From assembly GCF_000756305.1 (NCBI RefSeq), contig NZ_JRFE01000025.1, positions 87,859 through 151,858 on the forward strand: a stretch of 64,000 bases of DNA, read 5' to 3'. Origin of the DNA: Myxosarcina sp. GI1. GTDB taxonomy: Bacteria > Cyanobacteriota > Cyanobacteriia > Cyanobacteriales > Xenococcaceae. Position numbers and translations under genes: made by a program. A model generated the notes under the pieces. That model did no database searches. It was not told where the DNA came from and saw nothing but the letters and a program-made list of their open reading frames with translations. Shown here piece after piece: positions 8,822-17,475 of the stretch; position 1 is the first letter of the stretch; each line of letters starts with the position of its first letter.

Positions 8822-9202
8822 ATGAATAATGACTTTGAACGAATAAACAAAATTGCTAATCAAACCAACATTAATGATTTCAGAATTGAGCAATATAACT
8901 CTGTTAATTTGATACTTACTGGCAGTTTTGATTTTGCTTATTATTACCAAGTCAAAGTAACTTTTTTTGAAGTAAGTTATATTTCCCTACCTACTGATTT
9001 TAGTTATCCAATATTTAGAGTGGCAAATGAAAGTGAGATTGCAAACATTTCCAAGCAAATAGCTTTATATCCAGAAGACATAGTTTACTGTATAGAAGCT
9101 GAAACAAGTACTAGTATTAAGCGCATACTATTCTTCATAGTTGCCGAAGGTATGGAAGTAGTAGAAGAATTAGTAAAATTCGATTGGACTTACAAAAAAT
9201 AA
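8822..9202 (+). CDS. Hypothetical protein, unrecognised
   Basis: A 126-residue acidic protein that I do not recognise. It has no signal peptide or membrane segment, and the composition is that of a soluble alpha/beta protein (LILTGSFDFAYYYQVKVTFFEV, then SLPTDFSYPIF). ATG at 8822 follows an AT-rich spacer. Its TAA stop abuts the stop of the convergent methyltransferase gene. It sits in the same accessory patch as vapBC and Uma2. An immunity or stress role is possible by context only. Confidence 0.6.
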   Translation: MNNDFERINKIANQTNINDFRIEQYNSVNLILTGSFDFAYYYQVKVTFFEVSYISLPTDFSYPIFRVANESEIANISKQIALYPEDIVYCIEAETSTSIKRILFFIVAEGMEVVEELVKFDWTYKK

Positions 9203-10009
9203 TTAGTGTTGACCGACAACACCTACAGTAGCAACATAAATAGCCCAAAAACTAGAATCTTCTGCAAATTGACAATAGTTTTTTATATCTTCTTCGCTAG
9301 CTTTGCCAGTAGCAAGATATTTTTCTCTCAATTGCGTTGCCGACATGTTCATCATTGTTGCTACGTTAGAACCACCATTGACTATAGGAACGTCATTTTC
9401 TACTGTATGTATCTGCAAGCCGAGTTGCTGAAACATAGAAGGTAATAGAACACCTAGAGAATAATTTAAGTCGCGATCGCTAAACATTTGACGAATAGCT
9501 TGATTCACCCTATCTACAGCCTGACAGTCTTGCTTATTACCGTAAATCGCTCTGGTAGCGGAAAAATCTGGTTCTTCAACTACTAACCAACCTCCAGGTT
9601 TTAGTAAATTTAATATTCTCGATAAAGCTACCCGAAAATCTGCGAGGTGAATTAAAACGTTGCGGACATGAATTAGATCGAATGAATTTTTAGTTAAAGA
9701 TAAATTTGGATTGCGAATATCATCTCTAATAATTTCTACATTAGGTAGTGATATATCTTCTATAAAGCGAGTGTCGATATCTACGGCAATAACTCTACCA
9801 GACGAGCCAACAATTTCTGACATCGATCTAACTATCGATCCCGCACCCGCACCTACTTCCAAGCACTGCCAACCTGTTGTAATACCTGTAGCTAAAATTA
9901 GACGCTTACTAAGAGGATCGCAAACTTTCTCTAGCAACCTGAGCCGTTCTAGTTCGGAGTTAAGTTGAGTATCGGTAAAGACATACTTATTTTCTGACAT
10001 TGAAGCCAC
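9203..10009 (-). CDS. Class I SAM-dependent methyltransferase
   Basis: A 268-residue Rossmann-fold methyltransferase. SAM motif I is WQCLEVGAGAGSIVRSM (47-63), followed by the acidic post-motif VIAVDID and the motif IV region SFDLIHVRNVLIHLADF. The C-terminal half resembles small-molecule methyltransferases, but no substrate can be assigned. It lies upstream of and in the same direction as no obvious partner; bioB ends 42 bases before its start on the same strand order, so co-transcription with bioB (bioB first) is possible. Confidence 0.82.
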   Translation of the reverse strand: MASMSENKYVFTDTQLNSELERLRLLEKVCDPLSKRLILATGITTGWQCLEVGAGAGSIVRSMSEIVGSSGRVIAVDIDTRFIEDISLPNVEIIRDDIRNPNLSLTKNSFDLIHVRNVLIHLADFRVALSRILNLLKPGGWLVVEEPDFSATRAIYGNKQDCQAVDRVNQAIRQMFSDRDLNYSLGVLLPSMFQQLGLQIHTVENDVPIVNGGSNVATMMNMSATQLREKYLATGKASEEDIKNYCQFAEDSSFWAIYVATVGVVGQH

Positions 10010-10051
10010 CCTATTACCATGTTTTTTAGCTAGCGATCGCTAAAAAAATAT

Positions 10052-11071
10052 TTAACCTGCTACCGAAACATACTCTTCTAAAACAGATCCATCTGGTGCT
10101 TCTAAGACAAATCCCGCATCGTGAATCATTTCTAGGTCTGCGCGTGCTGCTTGTCCTGCGGTGGTTAGATAGTCACCGACAAAAATAGAGTTGGCTGGAT
10201 ACAGTCCTAAAGGCTGGAGCGATCGCAAGTGAACTTCTCTACCCCCAGCAATTCTAATTTCCTGAGAGGGCAGAATAAAGCGGAACAGGCATAAAATTCG
10301 CAAACAGCGACGGGGATTTAATTGGTTGACATCGGCTAGGGGAGTTCCTGCAATGGGAATTAAGAAATTGATCGGTACACTGGTGACGTTTAACTCTCTG
10401 AGGGCATACGCCAAATCTATAATATCGTCGTCAGCTTCGTTCATGCCGACAATACCGCCAGAACAGGTAGTAATACCTGCGGCTTGCACGTTTTTAATCG
10501 TGGCGACGCGATCGCGATAGGTATGAGTGCTGCAAATATTATCGTGATGATTTTCGGAGGTGTTGAGGTTATGGTTGACTCGATCTACTCCTACTGCTGC
10601 CAAACGCTGCGTTTGTGACTCGCTCAATAGTCCCAAACAGGCACAAATTTTTAAATCATGTTTGGCTTTAACGGCTTTAAATGCCTCTAATACATTAGCA
10701 AATACCGTTTCAGAAGGCGATCGCCCCGAAATCGCCATACAAAACGTTCCCGCTTTTAGTTCGGCTGCGCGATCTGCGGCTTTGACGATTTTTTCTTTAG
10801 CTAGTAAAGGATATTTATCAATCTCGGCACCAGAAATTTTTGACTGAGAACAATAGTTGCAGTCTTCCTGACACAAGCCACTTTGAGCATTAAGTAAGAA
10901 ATGCAGTCTGACGCGATCGCCCCAATAATGATGCCGAACCTGATAAGCGGCAGCTAACTGTTCTAACAACACCGTATCGGGTGCCTGTAAAATAGCCTTG
11001 GCAGTGGCGCGATCGATTAATTCGCCAGCGAGAGAAGTTGCTGCTATGGCATTAAATGATAGTTGAGTCAT
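10052..11071 (-). CDS. bioB: Biotin synthase
   Basis: BioB inserts sulfur into dethiobiotin as a radical-SAM enzyme. The SAM-cluster cysteines are CQEDCNYC (Cys67, Cys71, Cys74), and the family segments [19 protein letters not shown] (split) and [19 protein letters not shown] are intact. The frame extends to 11122 with an upstream Met, but MTQLSFNA at 11071 is the better start; the extension (QQINAIA) is encoded by a HIP1-containing leader. Divergent from the beta-lactamase-like gene. No other bio genes are in the window. Confidence 0.94.
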   Translation of the reverse strand: MTQLSFNAIAATSLAGELIDRATAKAILQAPDTVLLEQLAAAYQVRHHYWGDRVRLHFLLNAQSGLCQEDCNYCSQSKISGAEIDKYPLLAKEKIVKAADRAAELKAGTFCMAISGRSPSETVFANVLEAFKAVKAKHDLKICACLGLLSESQTQRLAAVGVDRVNHNLNTSENHHDNICSTHTYRDRVATIKNVQAAGITTCSGGIVGMNEADDDIIDLAYALRELNVTSVPINFLIPIAGTPLADVNQLNPRRCLRILCLFRFILPSQEIRIAGGREVHLRSLQPLGLYPANSIFVGDYLTTAGQAARADLEMIHDAGFVLEAPDGSVLEEYVSVAG

Positions 11072-11183
11072 GGCGATCGCGTTAATCTGTTGCAGAGGAC
11101 AAATATTTATTGTTCTACACAATAGATAAGCTTGTCAAAATACCCAAATAAATTTATAGATTATTTCAATTGGAGGAGTAACT

Positions 11184-12011
11184 ATGAAAAAACTGTTGAG
11201 TCTTTTATTATTGGCAATCTTGGCTATATTAGGCAGTTGGTTGGTAACAGAACATCGAGTTTATTCTCAAGAACCCGAACTGCAACAAATGGTTAATTTT
11301 AGGCGACATTTCCAGCAATTAGGGATTGATGGTTCGATTATTATTTATGACCTTAATGGCGATTTTGTCTACGAACACAACCCCAACCGCAACAATTCTG
11401 CTTTTCTACCTGCATCTACCTACAAAATTCCCAATTCTTTAATTGCCTTAGAAACGGGAGTAATAAAAGACGATGTGGCTGTTCTTACTTGGGATGGCAT
11501 AGAAAGAGGTTTTAATGGTTCCTTTATAGAAGAATGGAATCAAGATTTAAATATTCGTTTGGCTTTTCAATATTCTGCTGTCTGGTTTTATCAAGTGCTA
11601 GCACGTAAAATCGGACATCAAAGAATGCAGAATTTTGTCAATCAAATAGAATACGGCAATCAAAATATTGGTAGCCCAGAAGATATCGATCGCTTTTGGC
11701 TAGAGGGAGAATTACGAATTACTCCCAAGCAGCAAATTGATTTTCTGCGTCGTCTATATCAAAATAATTTGCCTTTTTCTCAGAGGACTATAGATATAGT
11801 TAAAGATATTGCAATTGTCGAACAAACACCTAATTACACACTTCGAGGCAAAACGGGATGGGCAAGTAACGTAGGTTGGTATGTAGGTTACTTAGAACAA
11901 GATGATAACGTTTATTTCTTTGCTACTAATCTAGATATGAAATCGGAAATCGACCCCGCAGCCAGGATAGAAGTTACTCGACTCTGTTTACAAGATCTTG
12001 GATTGCTGTAG
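11184..12011 (+). CDS. Class D (OXA-type) beta-lactamase-like protein
   Basis: A 275-residue exported serine hydrolase. After a hydrophobic signal segment (residues 3-20) it carries every class D landmark: STYK (78-81, nucleophile Ser78 and the carboxylatable Lys81), SAV (131-133), YGN (157-159), FWLEG (171-175) and KTGW (223-226). A Shine-Dalgarno-like GGAGGAG stands 8 bases before ATG. It is probably periplasmic. It could hydrolyse beta-lactams or be a related sensor/transpeptidase, but the full motif set favours enzyme activity. Single gene, no regulator nearby. Confidence 0.88.
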   Translation: MKKLLSLLLLAILAILGSWLVTEHRVYSQEPELQQMVNFRRHFQQLGIDGSIIIYDLNGDFVYEHNPNRNNSAFLPASTYKIPNSLIALETGVIKDDVAVLTWDGIERGFNGSFIEEWNQDLNIRLAFQYSAVWFYQVLARKIGHQRMQNFVNQIEYGNQNIGSPEDIDRFWLEGELRITPKQQIDFLRRLYQNNLPFSQRTIDIVKDIAIVEQTPNYTLRGKTGWASNVGWYVGYLEQDDNVYFFATNLDMKSEIDPAARIEVTRLCLQDLGLL

Positions 12012-12070
12012 TTTTTATTCCTATTTATTAATGTCAGCTTATTAATGTCAGCGAAGAAAGATAGAGTAGG

Positions 12071-12214
12071 TAATTTGGTATAATATGTACACAAAAAGAA
12101 CTCAAACTATTGACCAAGGCTGTAGTCGCTTTAAAAAATAACGTCGATCGCGATCGCGAAAATAACGAAGCGCAGCGACAAATTTTAATTAGAGATTTAC
12201 AAATACAACTATAG
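12071..12214 (+). pseudogene. Short open frame, possible small gene or gene remnant
   Basis: Between the beta-lactamase-like and DUF29 genes an open frame reads TQKELKLLTKAVVAL, then KNNVDRDRENNEAQRQILIR and DLQIQL before TAG at 12212-12214. It is charged and helical in character and protein-like, but there is no ATG; TTG at 12110 would give 34 residues. It may be the C-terminal remnant of a lost gene, or a small gene with a rare start. Confidence 0.3.
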
Positions 12215-12272
12215 TAAATTGAAATTAATTTTTTAAAACATAGCCGACCGAACTTGTTTAAAGATAACAGCG

Positions 12273-12686
12273 ATGAAGATAAAAATTGAGCGCGATGAAT
12301 GGCTGGAAATGCAGATTGCTGCTTTGCGATCGCGCTCCTTCAATACATTAGATGTAGAAAATTTAATTGAGGAACTAGAAGAGTTGGTAAGGGGAGATAA
12401 AGCAGCGGTAGAAAGCTTTACCTACCAAATAATTTTACATTTACTGTTAATCGATTACTGGATCGAGGAATCTGAGTGGAACCGCCGTCACTGGCGATCT
12501 GAAATAGTTAATTTTCAATTTCAACTAAGCAATAAACTGACTACCAATCTAACCAAAGCGTTGGGCGATCGCCTCGACTATATCTACAGCAGAGCTTTAA
12601 AGGGTGCAATTAAAAAAACGGAATTACGCGATCGTTTTCCTAAAAGCAGACCTTATTCATTAGCAACGATAATTGGCGAAGATTAA
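12273..12686 (+). CDS. DUF29 family protein
   Basis: A 137-residue helical protein of the DUF29 family, abundant in cyanobacteria and of unknown function. The hallmark segments are WLEMQIAALRSRSFNTLDVENLIEELEEL (split, 10-38) and the central QIILHLLLIDYW. There is no signal peptide. DUF29 genes are often spread in variable regions and copied many times per genome. ATG at 12273 has no clear ribosome binding site. Confidence 0.85.
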   Translation: MKIKIERDEWLEMQIAALRSRSFNTLDVENLIEELEELVRGDKAAVESFTYQIILHLLLIDYWIEESEWNRRHWRSEIVNFQFQLSNKLTTNLTKALGDRLDYIYSRALKGAIKKTELRDRFPKSRPYSLATIIGED

Positions 12687-12756
12687 TATAAAGAGTAGAT
12701 TTGGATAAAGAACTGAGAGAAATGATACAAAGTCTTACTAATATCTTGTAATTTTA

Positions 12757-13026
12757 CTAATGTGAAACCATCCAAGGTCTACTGCTAGCCGCACTCTGCA
12801 AACGGGGTTTTGCTGGTTCTCTAGCTTCTTGTTTGACTAATCTTGGTTCTTTAGATTTTCCAATTGACGACAGACTACCAGAGTTGAGATTGACGTTAGG
12901 TACGGAAAAAATTTTAGATGCGGCTTTGCCACAGTTGGGACAGTCTATGGGTGAATTATATTCGGCTAAACTGCGTAAAGCCTCAAATTCTCCGCAGTTA
13001 TTACAGCGAAATTCATATATCGGCAT
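12757..13026 (-). CDS. fmdB: FmdB-type zinc ribbon protein
   Basis: An 89-residue protein starting MPIYEFRCNNCGEFEAL, with two CxxC pairs (Cys8/Cys11, Cys29/Cys32) forming the FmdB/CxxC_CXXC_SSSS zinc ribbon. In Methylophilus the homologue is linked to regulation of formamidase synthesis. Here it lies 60 bases downstream of the formamidase gene on the same strand, supporting a regulatory or assembly role for FmdA. The C-terminal 45 residues are low-complexity and basic. Confidence 0.88.
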   Translation of the reverse strand: MPIYEFRCNNCGEFEALRSLAEYNSPIDCPNCGKAASKIFSVPNVNLNSGSLSSIGKSKEPRLVKQEAREPAKPRLQSAASSRPWMVSH

Positions 13027-13086
13027 ATTTTTTAATTAATATTGGCAGTCGGTTGGGCAAAGCAGTGCCTTGCCCGTACTAAAAAT

Positions 13087-14283
13087 TTAGGTCGGTAAAA
13101 TATTCTTATCGAAGATTGCCGTAGGTAAAGCTAGGGTACAGCAGGCGTTGGGAATGTCTACTATACCGCTAACCCTTCCTTCTACTGGCGCACAACTGAG
13201 TAACAGATAAGCTTGTTCTCCAGTAAAGCCAAACTTTTTCAGATATTCGATCGCATTTAAGCAAGCGCGACGATAGGAAACGTGTGCGTCGAGATAATAC
13301 TGTTCGCCACTAAATTCATCTACGGAGATGCCTTCAAAAATCAAATATTCTGAGTATTGCGGTTCTACGGGACCTGGTTTAAAAATAGGGTTAACCATGC
13401 CGTATTTTTCCACACCGCCTTTGATAATATCTACGTGCAGGTCGATATAACCAGACATTTCGATCGCGCCACAGAAAGAAATCTCGCCATCACCCTGAGA
13501 AAAGTGAATGTCTCCCATTGACAAGTTAGCACCGTCTACATATACGGGGAAGTAAATTTTAGAACCCTTAGACAGATTTTTAATATCGCAGTTACCGCCG
13601 TGTTCTCTAGGAGGGACTGTACGGGCAGCTTCGGCAGCGACGCGATCGAATTCCGAACTTTTAAGGGTACCTAAAACGGCTTGTTCTGGGTTTGGTAGGG
13701 CGGCTAGAGGCGGAATTTGCGGTTTCCAAGGTGGTACGCCTTCGTTACCTTTGTCTACTAAAGCTTTTTCCCGTTTGTTCCATGTCTGCAACAATTCCAT
13801 TGACGGGGCGCAGCCAATTAAGCCTGGATGGGTAATTCCTGCAAACTGCACTCCTGGAATATGACGCGAACTAGTGTATATACCCTGAAGATCCCAGCAG
13901 GCTTTAGCAGCTTGGGGGAAGTGGTCGGTTAAAAACCCGCCGCCGTTCTCTCTAGAAAAAATGCCTGTAAAACCCCACTCATCCCCAGGTAACGCGCCGA
14001 TATCTAGTAAATCTACAACTAAAATATCTCCTGGTTCTGCACCTTCGACGCGAATCGGACCACTGAGAACGTGGACTATGTTTAAATCTACTTTTTCGAT
14101 GTCGCCAGGATCGTCATTATTGGCAATCTGCCCGTCTGTCCAGTCCTTGCACTCAATCCGAAAGACATCTCCTGGTTTGACTGAAACTACTGCGGGAATG
14201 TCGGGATGCCAGCGATTGTGTCCTGGAACATCCTGCTCTGCCATTGGTTTGGTTAAGTCTACTTTGAAGAGAGTTTCTGGCAT
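13087..14283 (-). CDS. fmdA: Formamidase / acetamidase
   Basis: FmdA hydrolyses formamide (and possibly other short amides) to ammonium and formate. The 398-residue frame has the family's opening (LFKVDLTKPMAEQDVPGHNRWHP in two parts), the catalytic-region motif ARTVPPREHGGNCDIKNL and the core VDGANLSMGDIHFSQGDGE. Length is typical (about 400). It is divergent from the urea/amide transporter urtABCDE, with a 661-base spacer, and is followed by fmdB, so it likely belongs to one nitrogen-scavenging regulon. Confidence 0.93.
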   Translation of the reverse strand: MPETLFKVDLTKPMAEQDVPGHNRWHPDIPAVVSVKPGDVFRIECKDWTDGQIANNDDPGDIEKVDLNIVHVLSGPIRVEGAEPGDILVVDLLDIGALPGDEWGFTGIFSRENGGGFLTDHFPQAAKACWDLQGIYTSSRHIPGVQFAGITHPGLIGCAPSMELLQTWNKREKALVDKGNEGVPPWKPQIPPLAALPNPEQAVLGTLKSSEFDRVAAEAARTVPPREHGGNCDIKNLSKGSKIYFPVYVDGANLSMGDIHFSQGDGEISFCGAIEMSGYIDLHVDIIKGGVEKYGMVNPIFKPGPVEPQYSEYLIFEGISVDEFSGEQYYLDAHVSYRRACLNAIEYLKKFGFTGEQAYLLLSCAPVEGRVSGIVDIPNACCTLALPTAIFDKNILPT

Positions 14284-14664
14284 ATTTTGACACTTGCTGT
14301 TGTAGGTTTATCGAGCTGCTAAAGCAATATTTTTGAGTACAAAATAGCACTCTATCAATAACATTTTACTAAATTACAGTTGCTTTTATCTTAAATACAA
14401 TTAAATTTGCATTTAGATTAATAATTTAACTCTATTATTGTAAAAATATTTTTTAAGCTTTGAGCAACAGTATTACTTTTAAAAACATATAGTTTCTCTT
14501 TTTGAGAAAATAAAAAGTAAAAATAGCTACAAAATTCTTCGTCAACCAAACTTTTAGCCAAAAATAATAGTTAAATAGCTTATTATCGACTGTAATCCTT
14601 AAATACAGGTAAACTTTGGTAACAGAATTATCATAAAAAAAGACCTTATAAAAATGAGTTTTTT

Positions 14665-14706
14665 GTATTAAAAGTTACAAAATGAAGAACGCTGCAAGTA
14701 TATTCT
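14665..14706 (+). promoter_or_regulatory. NtcA-activated promoter upstream of urtA
   Basis: A perfect NtcA half-site pair GTA-N8-TAC lies at 14665-14678. Exactly 22 bases downstream is TATTCT (14701-14706), a -10 box of the form TAN3T; an overlapping TATATT at 14699 fits too. This is the canonical class II layout of NtcA-activated promoters, and urt operons are established NtcA targets in other cyanobacteria. Transcription should begin near 14713, giving a leader of about 230 bases before urtA. Confidence 0.8.
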
Positions 14707-14772
14707 GTCTGTCTAGAGATAGATAATTGTCTCTAATTTTGCGATGCAAGTGTTTTAAAAGAGGTGTAATCT

Positions 14773-14820
14773 ATGCAGTTCGATCGTATTTTAACTCTAC
14801 CAAAGTCAATTAAGGCATAG
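14773..14820 (+). CDS. Possible 15-residue leader peptide in the urtA leader
   Basis: ATG at 14773 opens a 16-codon frame (MQFDRILTLPKSIKA-stop). It is preceded by GAGG at 14761-14764, an 8-base spacing that is better than the ribosome binding sites of most genes in this window. It lies inside the expected untranslated leader of the NtcA-driven urt transcript. It could be a regulatory upstream ORF, a small protein, or chance. Confidence 0.35.
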   Translation: MQFDRILTLPKSIKA

Positions 14821-14944
14821 TTAGTGACTATTAGCTTATCTATAAAGTCGCTAGTCGCGATCGCCATAATTACTCAAACATTTGACATTTATAACTAACA
14901 TCTATTCAATCGCAACATCATTAATTTTTTAAACAGTTAAATTC

Positions 14945-16315
14945 ATGAACAAACCAAATCGCTCTCCAATATTTGGCGGTTACAGTCGTCGTAAATTTAT
15001 TAAATATGGTTCTTTAGCGGTAGGTACTGGTATTCTTGCTGCCTGTTCTGGAGGTGCTACCAGTACGGGAGACGAAGACTTAGGCGAAAATCCGATTAAA
15101 GTAGGGGTAATGTACTCGACTACTGGCACGATCGCCATTGTGGAAAAATCTTTACAGGATGCCACTTTCCTCGCACTAGAACAAATTAATACTAACACTG
15201 GTCCCTGGGAAGGTAATGGTGAAGGAATCGAAGGCAGAAAGATTCAGAAGGTAGTGGTAAATCCAGACTCCAACTGGGATTTATACAACCAAATGTCCAA
15301 ACGCCTGATTGACGAAGATCAGGTAGTGTGCGTTTTAGGCTGTTATACTTCTGCCAGCCGTAAGTCAGTATTGCCAGTTTTTGAAGAAAAAGATTCAATT
15401 TTATACTATCCCGTATATTACGAGGGTAACGAATGTAGCTCCAACGTCTTCTATACTGGTGCCGCGCCAAACCAGCAAATTACCGACTCGATTCCCTACT
15501 GCTACGAAAACTTTGGTCCTAGAGGATTCTTTATCGGTTCGGACTATATCTATCCTAAAGAAAGTAACCGTATCGCTAAAGCAGAACTAGAAACCGCAGG
15601 TGGTACCGTAGTTGGAGACGAATATGCAGCTTTGGGAACTACCGAATTTATCACCATCATCAACAAAATCAAGCAAGCCAAACCAGATTTTGTCCTCAGT
15701 AACCTGGTAGGTGATAGTATTCCTGCTTTTTACCGCCAGTATAAAGATGCGGGGATTACTGCCGACCAGATTCCCATCATGGCTTATCCCACTACCGAAG
15801 AAGAGATTCAGGCAATGGGACCCGAATATGCAGAAGGACACTATACTAGCTTTAACTATTTCCAAACTGTAGATACCCCAGAAAATAAAGCTTTTGTACA
15901 ACAGTTTAAAGAAAAATTTGGTGATAGCCGCGTTACCAACGGGGTAATGGAAGCTGCTTATCTGCAAACCTTCTTTATGGCACAGGCAATGCAGAAAATT
16001 CTCAAAGAGGGCGGAGAAATCAACACCAAAACTTTAAGAGAGGCAACTAGAGGACAAACCTTTAACGCACCTCAAGGTCTGGTAAAAATTGACCCCGAAA
16101 ACTATCACACCTATCTCTATTCTCGTATCGGAAAGTGGGGTTCCGACGGACAAGCCGAGATTGTTTTTTCTACACCAGCGGCAGTCAAACCAATTCCCTG
16201 GAGTCAAGTTCTCTACAAAGGTCGTACCTGCGTTCACGGCTCTCCCGACGGTCGTGAAAATCCCATTAAGGAAACGGGTAAAGATTTAGAAACTAAATAT
16301 CTAGAGAAAACCTAG
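14945..16315 (+). CDS. urtA: Urea/amide ABC transporter substrate-binding protein
   Basis: UrtA captures urea outside the inner membrane for UrtBCDE. The 456-residue protein has a twin-arginine-like N-terminus (SRRKFIK, 14-20), a hydrophobic stretch and a lipobox LAAC (Cys34), so it is probably a lipid-anchored export product. The mature part has the Leu/Ile/Val-binding-type fold (GVMYSTTGTIAIVE, LGCYTSASRKSVLPV, YPVYYEG) with strong UrtA character. First gene of the urtABCDE operon and preceded by the NtcA promoter. Confidence 0.95.
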   Translation: MNKPNRSPIFGGYSRRKFIKYGSLAVGTGILAACSGGATSTGDEDLGENPIKVGVMYSTTGTIAIVEKSLQDATFLALEQINTNTGPWEGNGEGIEGRKIQKVVVNPDSNWDLYNQMSKRLIDEDQVVCVLGCYTSASRKSVLPVFEEKDSILYYPVYYEGNECSSNVFYTGAAPNQQITDSIPYCYENFGPRGFFIGSDYIYPKESNRIAKAELETAGGTVVGDEYAALGTTEFITIINKIKQAKPDFVLSNLVGDSIPAFYRQYKDAGITADQIPIMAYPTTEEEIQAMGPEYAEGHYTSFNYFQTVDTPENKAFVQQFKEKFGDSRVTNGVMEAAYLQTFFMAQAMQKILKEGGEINTKTLREATRGQTFNAPQGLVKIDPENYHTYLYSRIGKWGSDGQAEIVFSTPAAVKPIPWSQVLYKGRTCVHGSPDGRENPIKETGKDLETKYLEKT

Positions 16316-16321
16316 AATATT

Positions 16322-16400
16322 TCGGTTATCGGCAATTTATTACTTAAAAATGCCATACATCTTCGACCGTGAAAAAATGTTTGCTGATAACCGATTTTTT
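16322..16400 (+). terminator. Long-stem inverted repeat between urtA and urtB
   Basis: TCGGTTATCGGCA (16322-16334) pairs with TGCTGATAACCGA (16382-16394), with one G/T wobble, around a 47-base loop and is followed directly by six T residues. It sits just after the urtA stop. A partial terminator or 3' stabilising hairpin here would explain the usual excess of the binding-protein transcript over the permease genes. Confidence 0.55.
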
Positions 16401-16449
16401 AAAACTTACAACTAATAATTGTTTACCAAGTAATCGATAATTCAAAAAT

Positions 16450-17400
16450 ATGTACTTCTATTTATCCCCTGTTTACTACCTGGCACAAGAAGCAGCAGAG
16501 GGGTTTAGCGTTGTCGCATTAGCCAATCAGTTGGTTAACGGTATTGGTATTGTCGGTATTTTGTTGCTGACTGGTTTGGGTTTGGCAATTACCTTTGGGG
16601 TAATGCGAATTATTAACCTGGCACACGGCGAATTTATCATGCTGGGAGCGTATACTACCTTTGTCTTGCAGTCGGCTTTTAATCTGGATTTGCTGCTGAC
16701 AATTCCTTTTGCCTTTATTATTACTGCGGCGATCGGTGCTTTAGTAGAAATAAGCATTATCAGGCGTTTGTACGGTCGTCCCTTAGAAACTTTGTTAGCA
16801 ACCTGGGGTTTGAGTATCGTTTTACAAGGGGTAATCAAATTAATTTTTACCGCTCAACTTAAATACGTTAGATCGCCTTCCTATATTTCGGGTAACTTGA
16901 CCTTACTTAAAGATGCTCAAGGTACTCCTACCGTTGCCATTTCTTATTACCGCCTATTTATCGTAATCGTAGCTCTCGCTTTGCTGGCTCTAACGGGTTA
17001 TTTACTATACAGAACCAACTTGGGTCGTCAGGTAAGAGCCGTGACTCAAAATCGCAGTATGGCGCAATGTCTGGGTGTAAATACCAGTTTGGTCGATATG
17101 GCTACCTTTGCTTATGGCTGTGGTTTGGCAGGTGTTGCAGGGGCGGTTATTTCTTCTTTAAAAAGCGTTGCGCCGCCAATGGGACAAGATTACCTCGTCG
17201 ATGCCTGGATGACAGTGGTAACAGGAGGTGTAGACCGTCTGGTTGGAGTATTAGCAGGTGCTTTTCTGATTGGCGAATCGAATGCAACTATTGCCTATCT
17301 GCTCAACGATCCTACTGCCAGAGTTATCGTGCTTTTTGCCGTAATTATTTTAATTCGCTACAAGCCAGAAGGCTTATTTTCCATTCAGAAGCGAGGATAA
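16450..17400 (+). CDS. urtB: Urea ABC transporter permease UrtB
   Basis: A 316-residue inner-membrane permease of the LivH family. Several hydrophobic helices are visible, with the conserved LGLAITFGVMRIINLAHGEF (39-60 region, split) and the C-terminal AWMTVVTGGVDRLVGVLAGAFLIG. It should pair with UrtC to form the membrane channel. The start at 16450 gives a short amphipathic N-terminus. It is separated from urtA by a hairpin-containing 134-base spacer. Confidence 0.93.
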   Translation: MYFYLSPVYYLAQEAAEGFSVVALANQLVNGIGIVGILLLTGLGLAITFGVMRIINLAHGEFIMLGAYTTFVLQSAFNLDLLLTIPFAFIITAAIGALVEISIIRRLYGRPLETLLATWGLSIVLQGVIKLIFTAQLKYVRSPSYISGNLTLLKDAQGTPTVAISYYRLFIVIVALALLALTGYLLYRTNLGRQVRAVTQNRSMAQCLGVNTSLVDMATFAYGCGLAGVAGAVISSLKSVAPPMGQDYLVDAWMTVVTGGVDRLVGVLAGAFLIGESNATIAYLLNDPTARVIVLFAVIILIRYKPEGLFSIQKRG

Positions 17401-17410
17401 TTTTTTATTT

Positions 17411-17440
17411 GTAGGGTGCGTTTCGCGAAACGTCCCCTAC
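17411..17440. repeat. 30-bp palindromic repeat between urtB and urtC
   Basis: GTAGGG and CCCTAC flank a perfect inner palindrome GTTTCGCGAAAC (17420-17431). The whole unit is a near-perfect hairpin of 30 bases with higher GC than its surroundings, 10 bases after the urtB stop. It looks like one member of a dispersed palindromic repeat family. It may stabilise or process the urt mRNA. Confidence 0.65.
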
Positions 17441-17475
17441 GAATTGCCCATAAATAATTTTTTATTAGAGAAACT

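Larger units (their letters stand above)
14284..14944. other. Long divergent spacer fmdA/urtA
   Basis: A 661-base AT-rich spacer. The right half holds an NtcA-type promoter (14665-14706), a small inverted repeat at the expected transcript 5' end (TAGAGA/TCTCTA, 14714-14735) and a 15-codon reading frame with a good ribosome binding site (14773-14820). The left half, next to fmdA, shows no site I can name. Confidence 0.6.

Noticed and set aside
14609..14622. Second NtcA-like site GTA-N8-TAA upstream of urtA
   Set aside because: Last triplet deviates from TAC. A TATAAA lies 24 bases downstream, but the 14665 site is perfect and better spaced.
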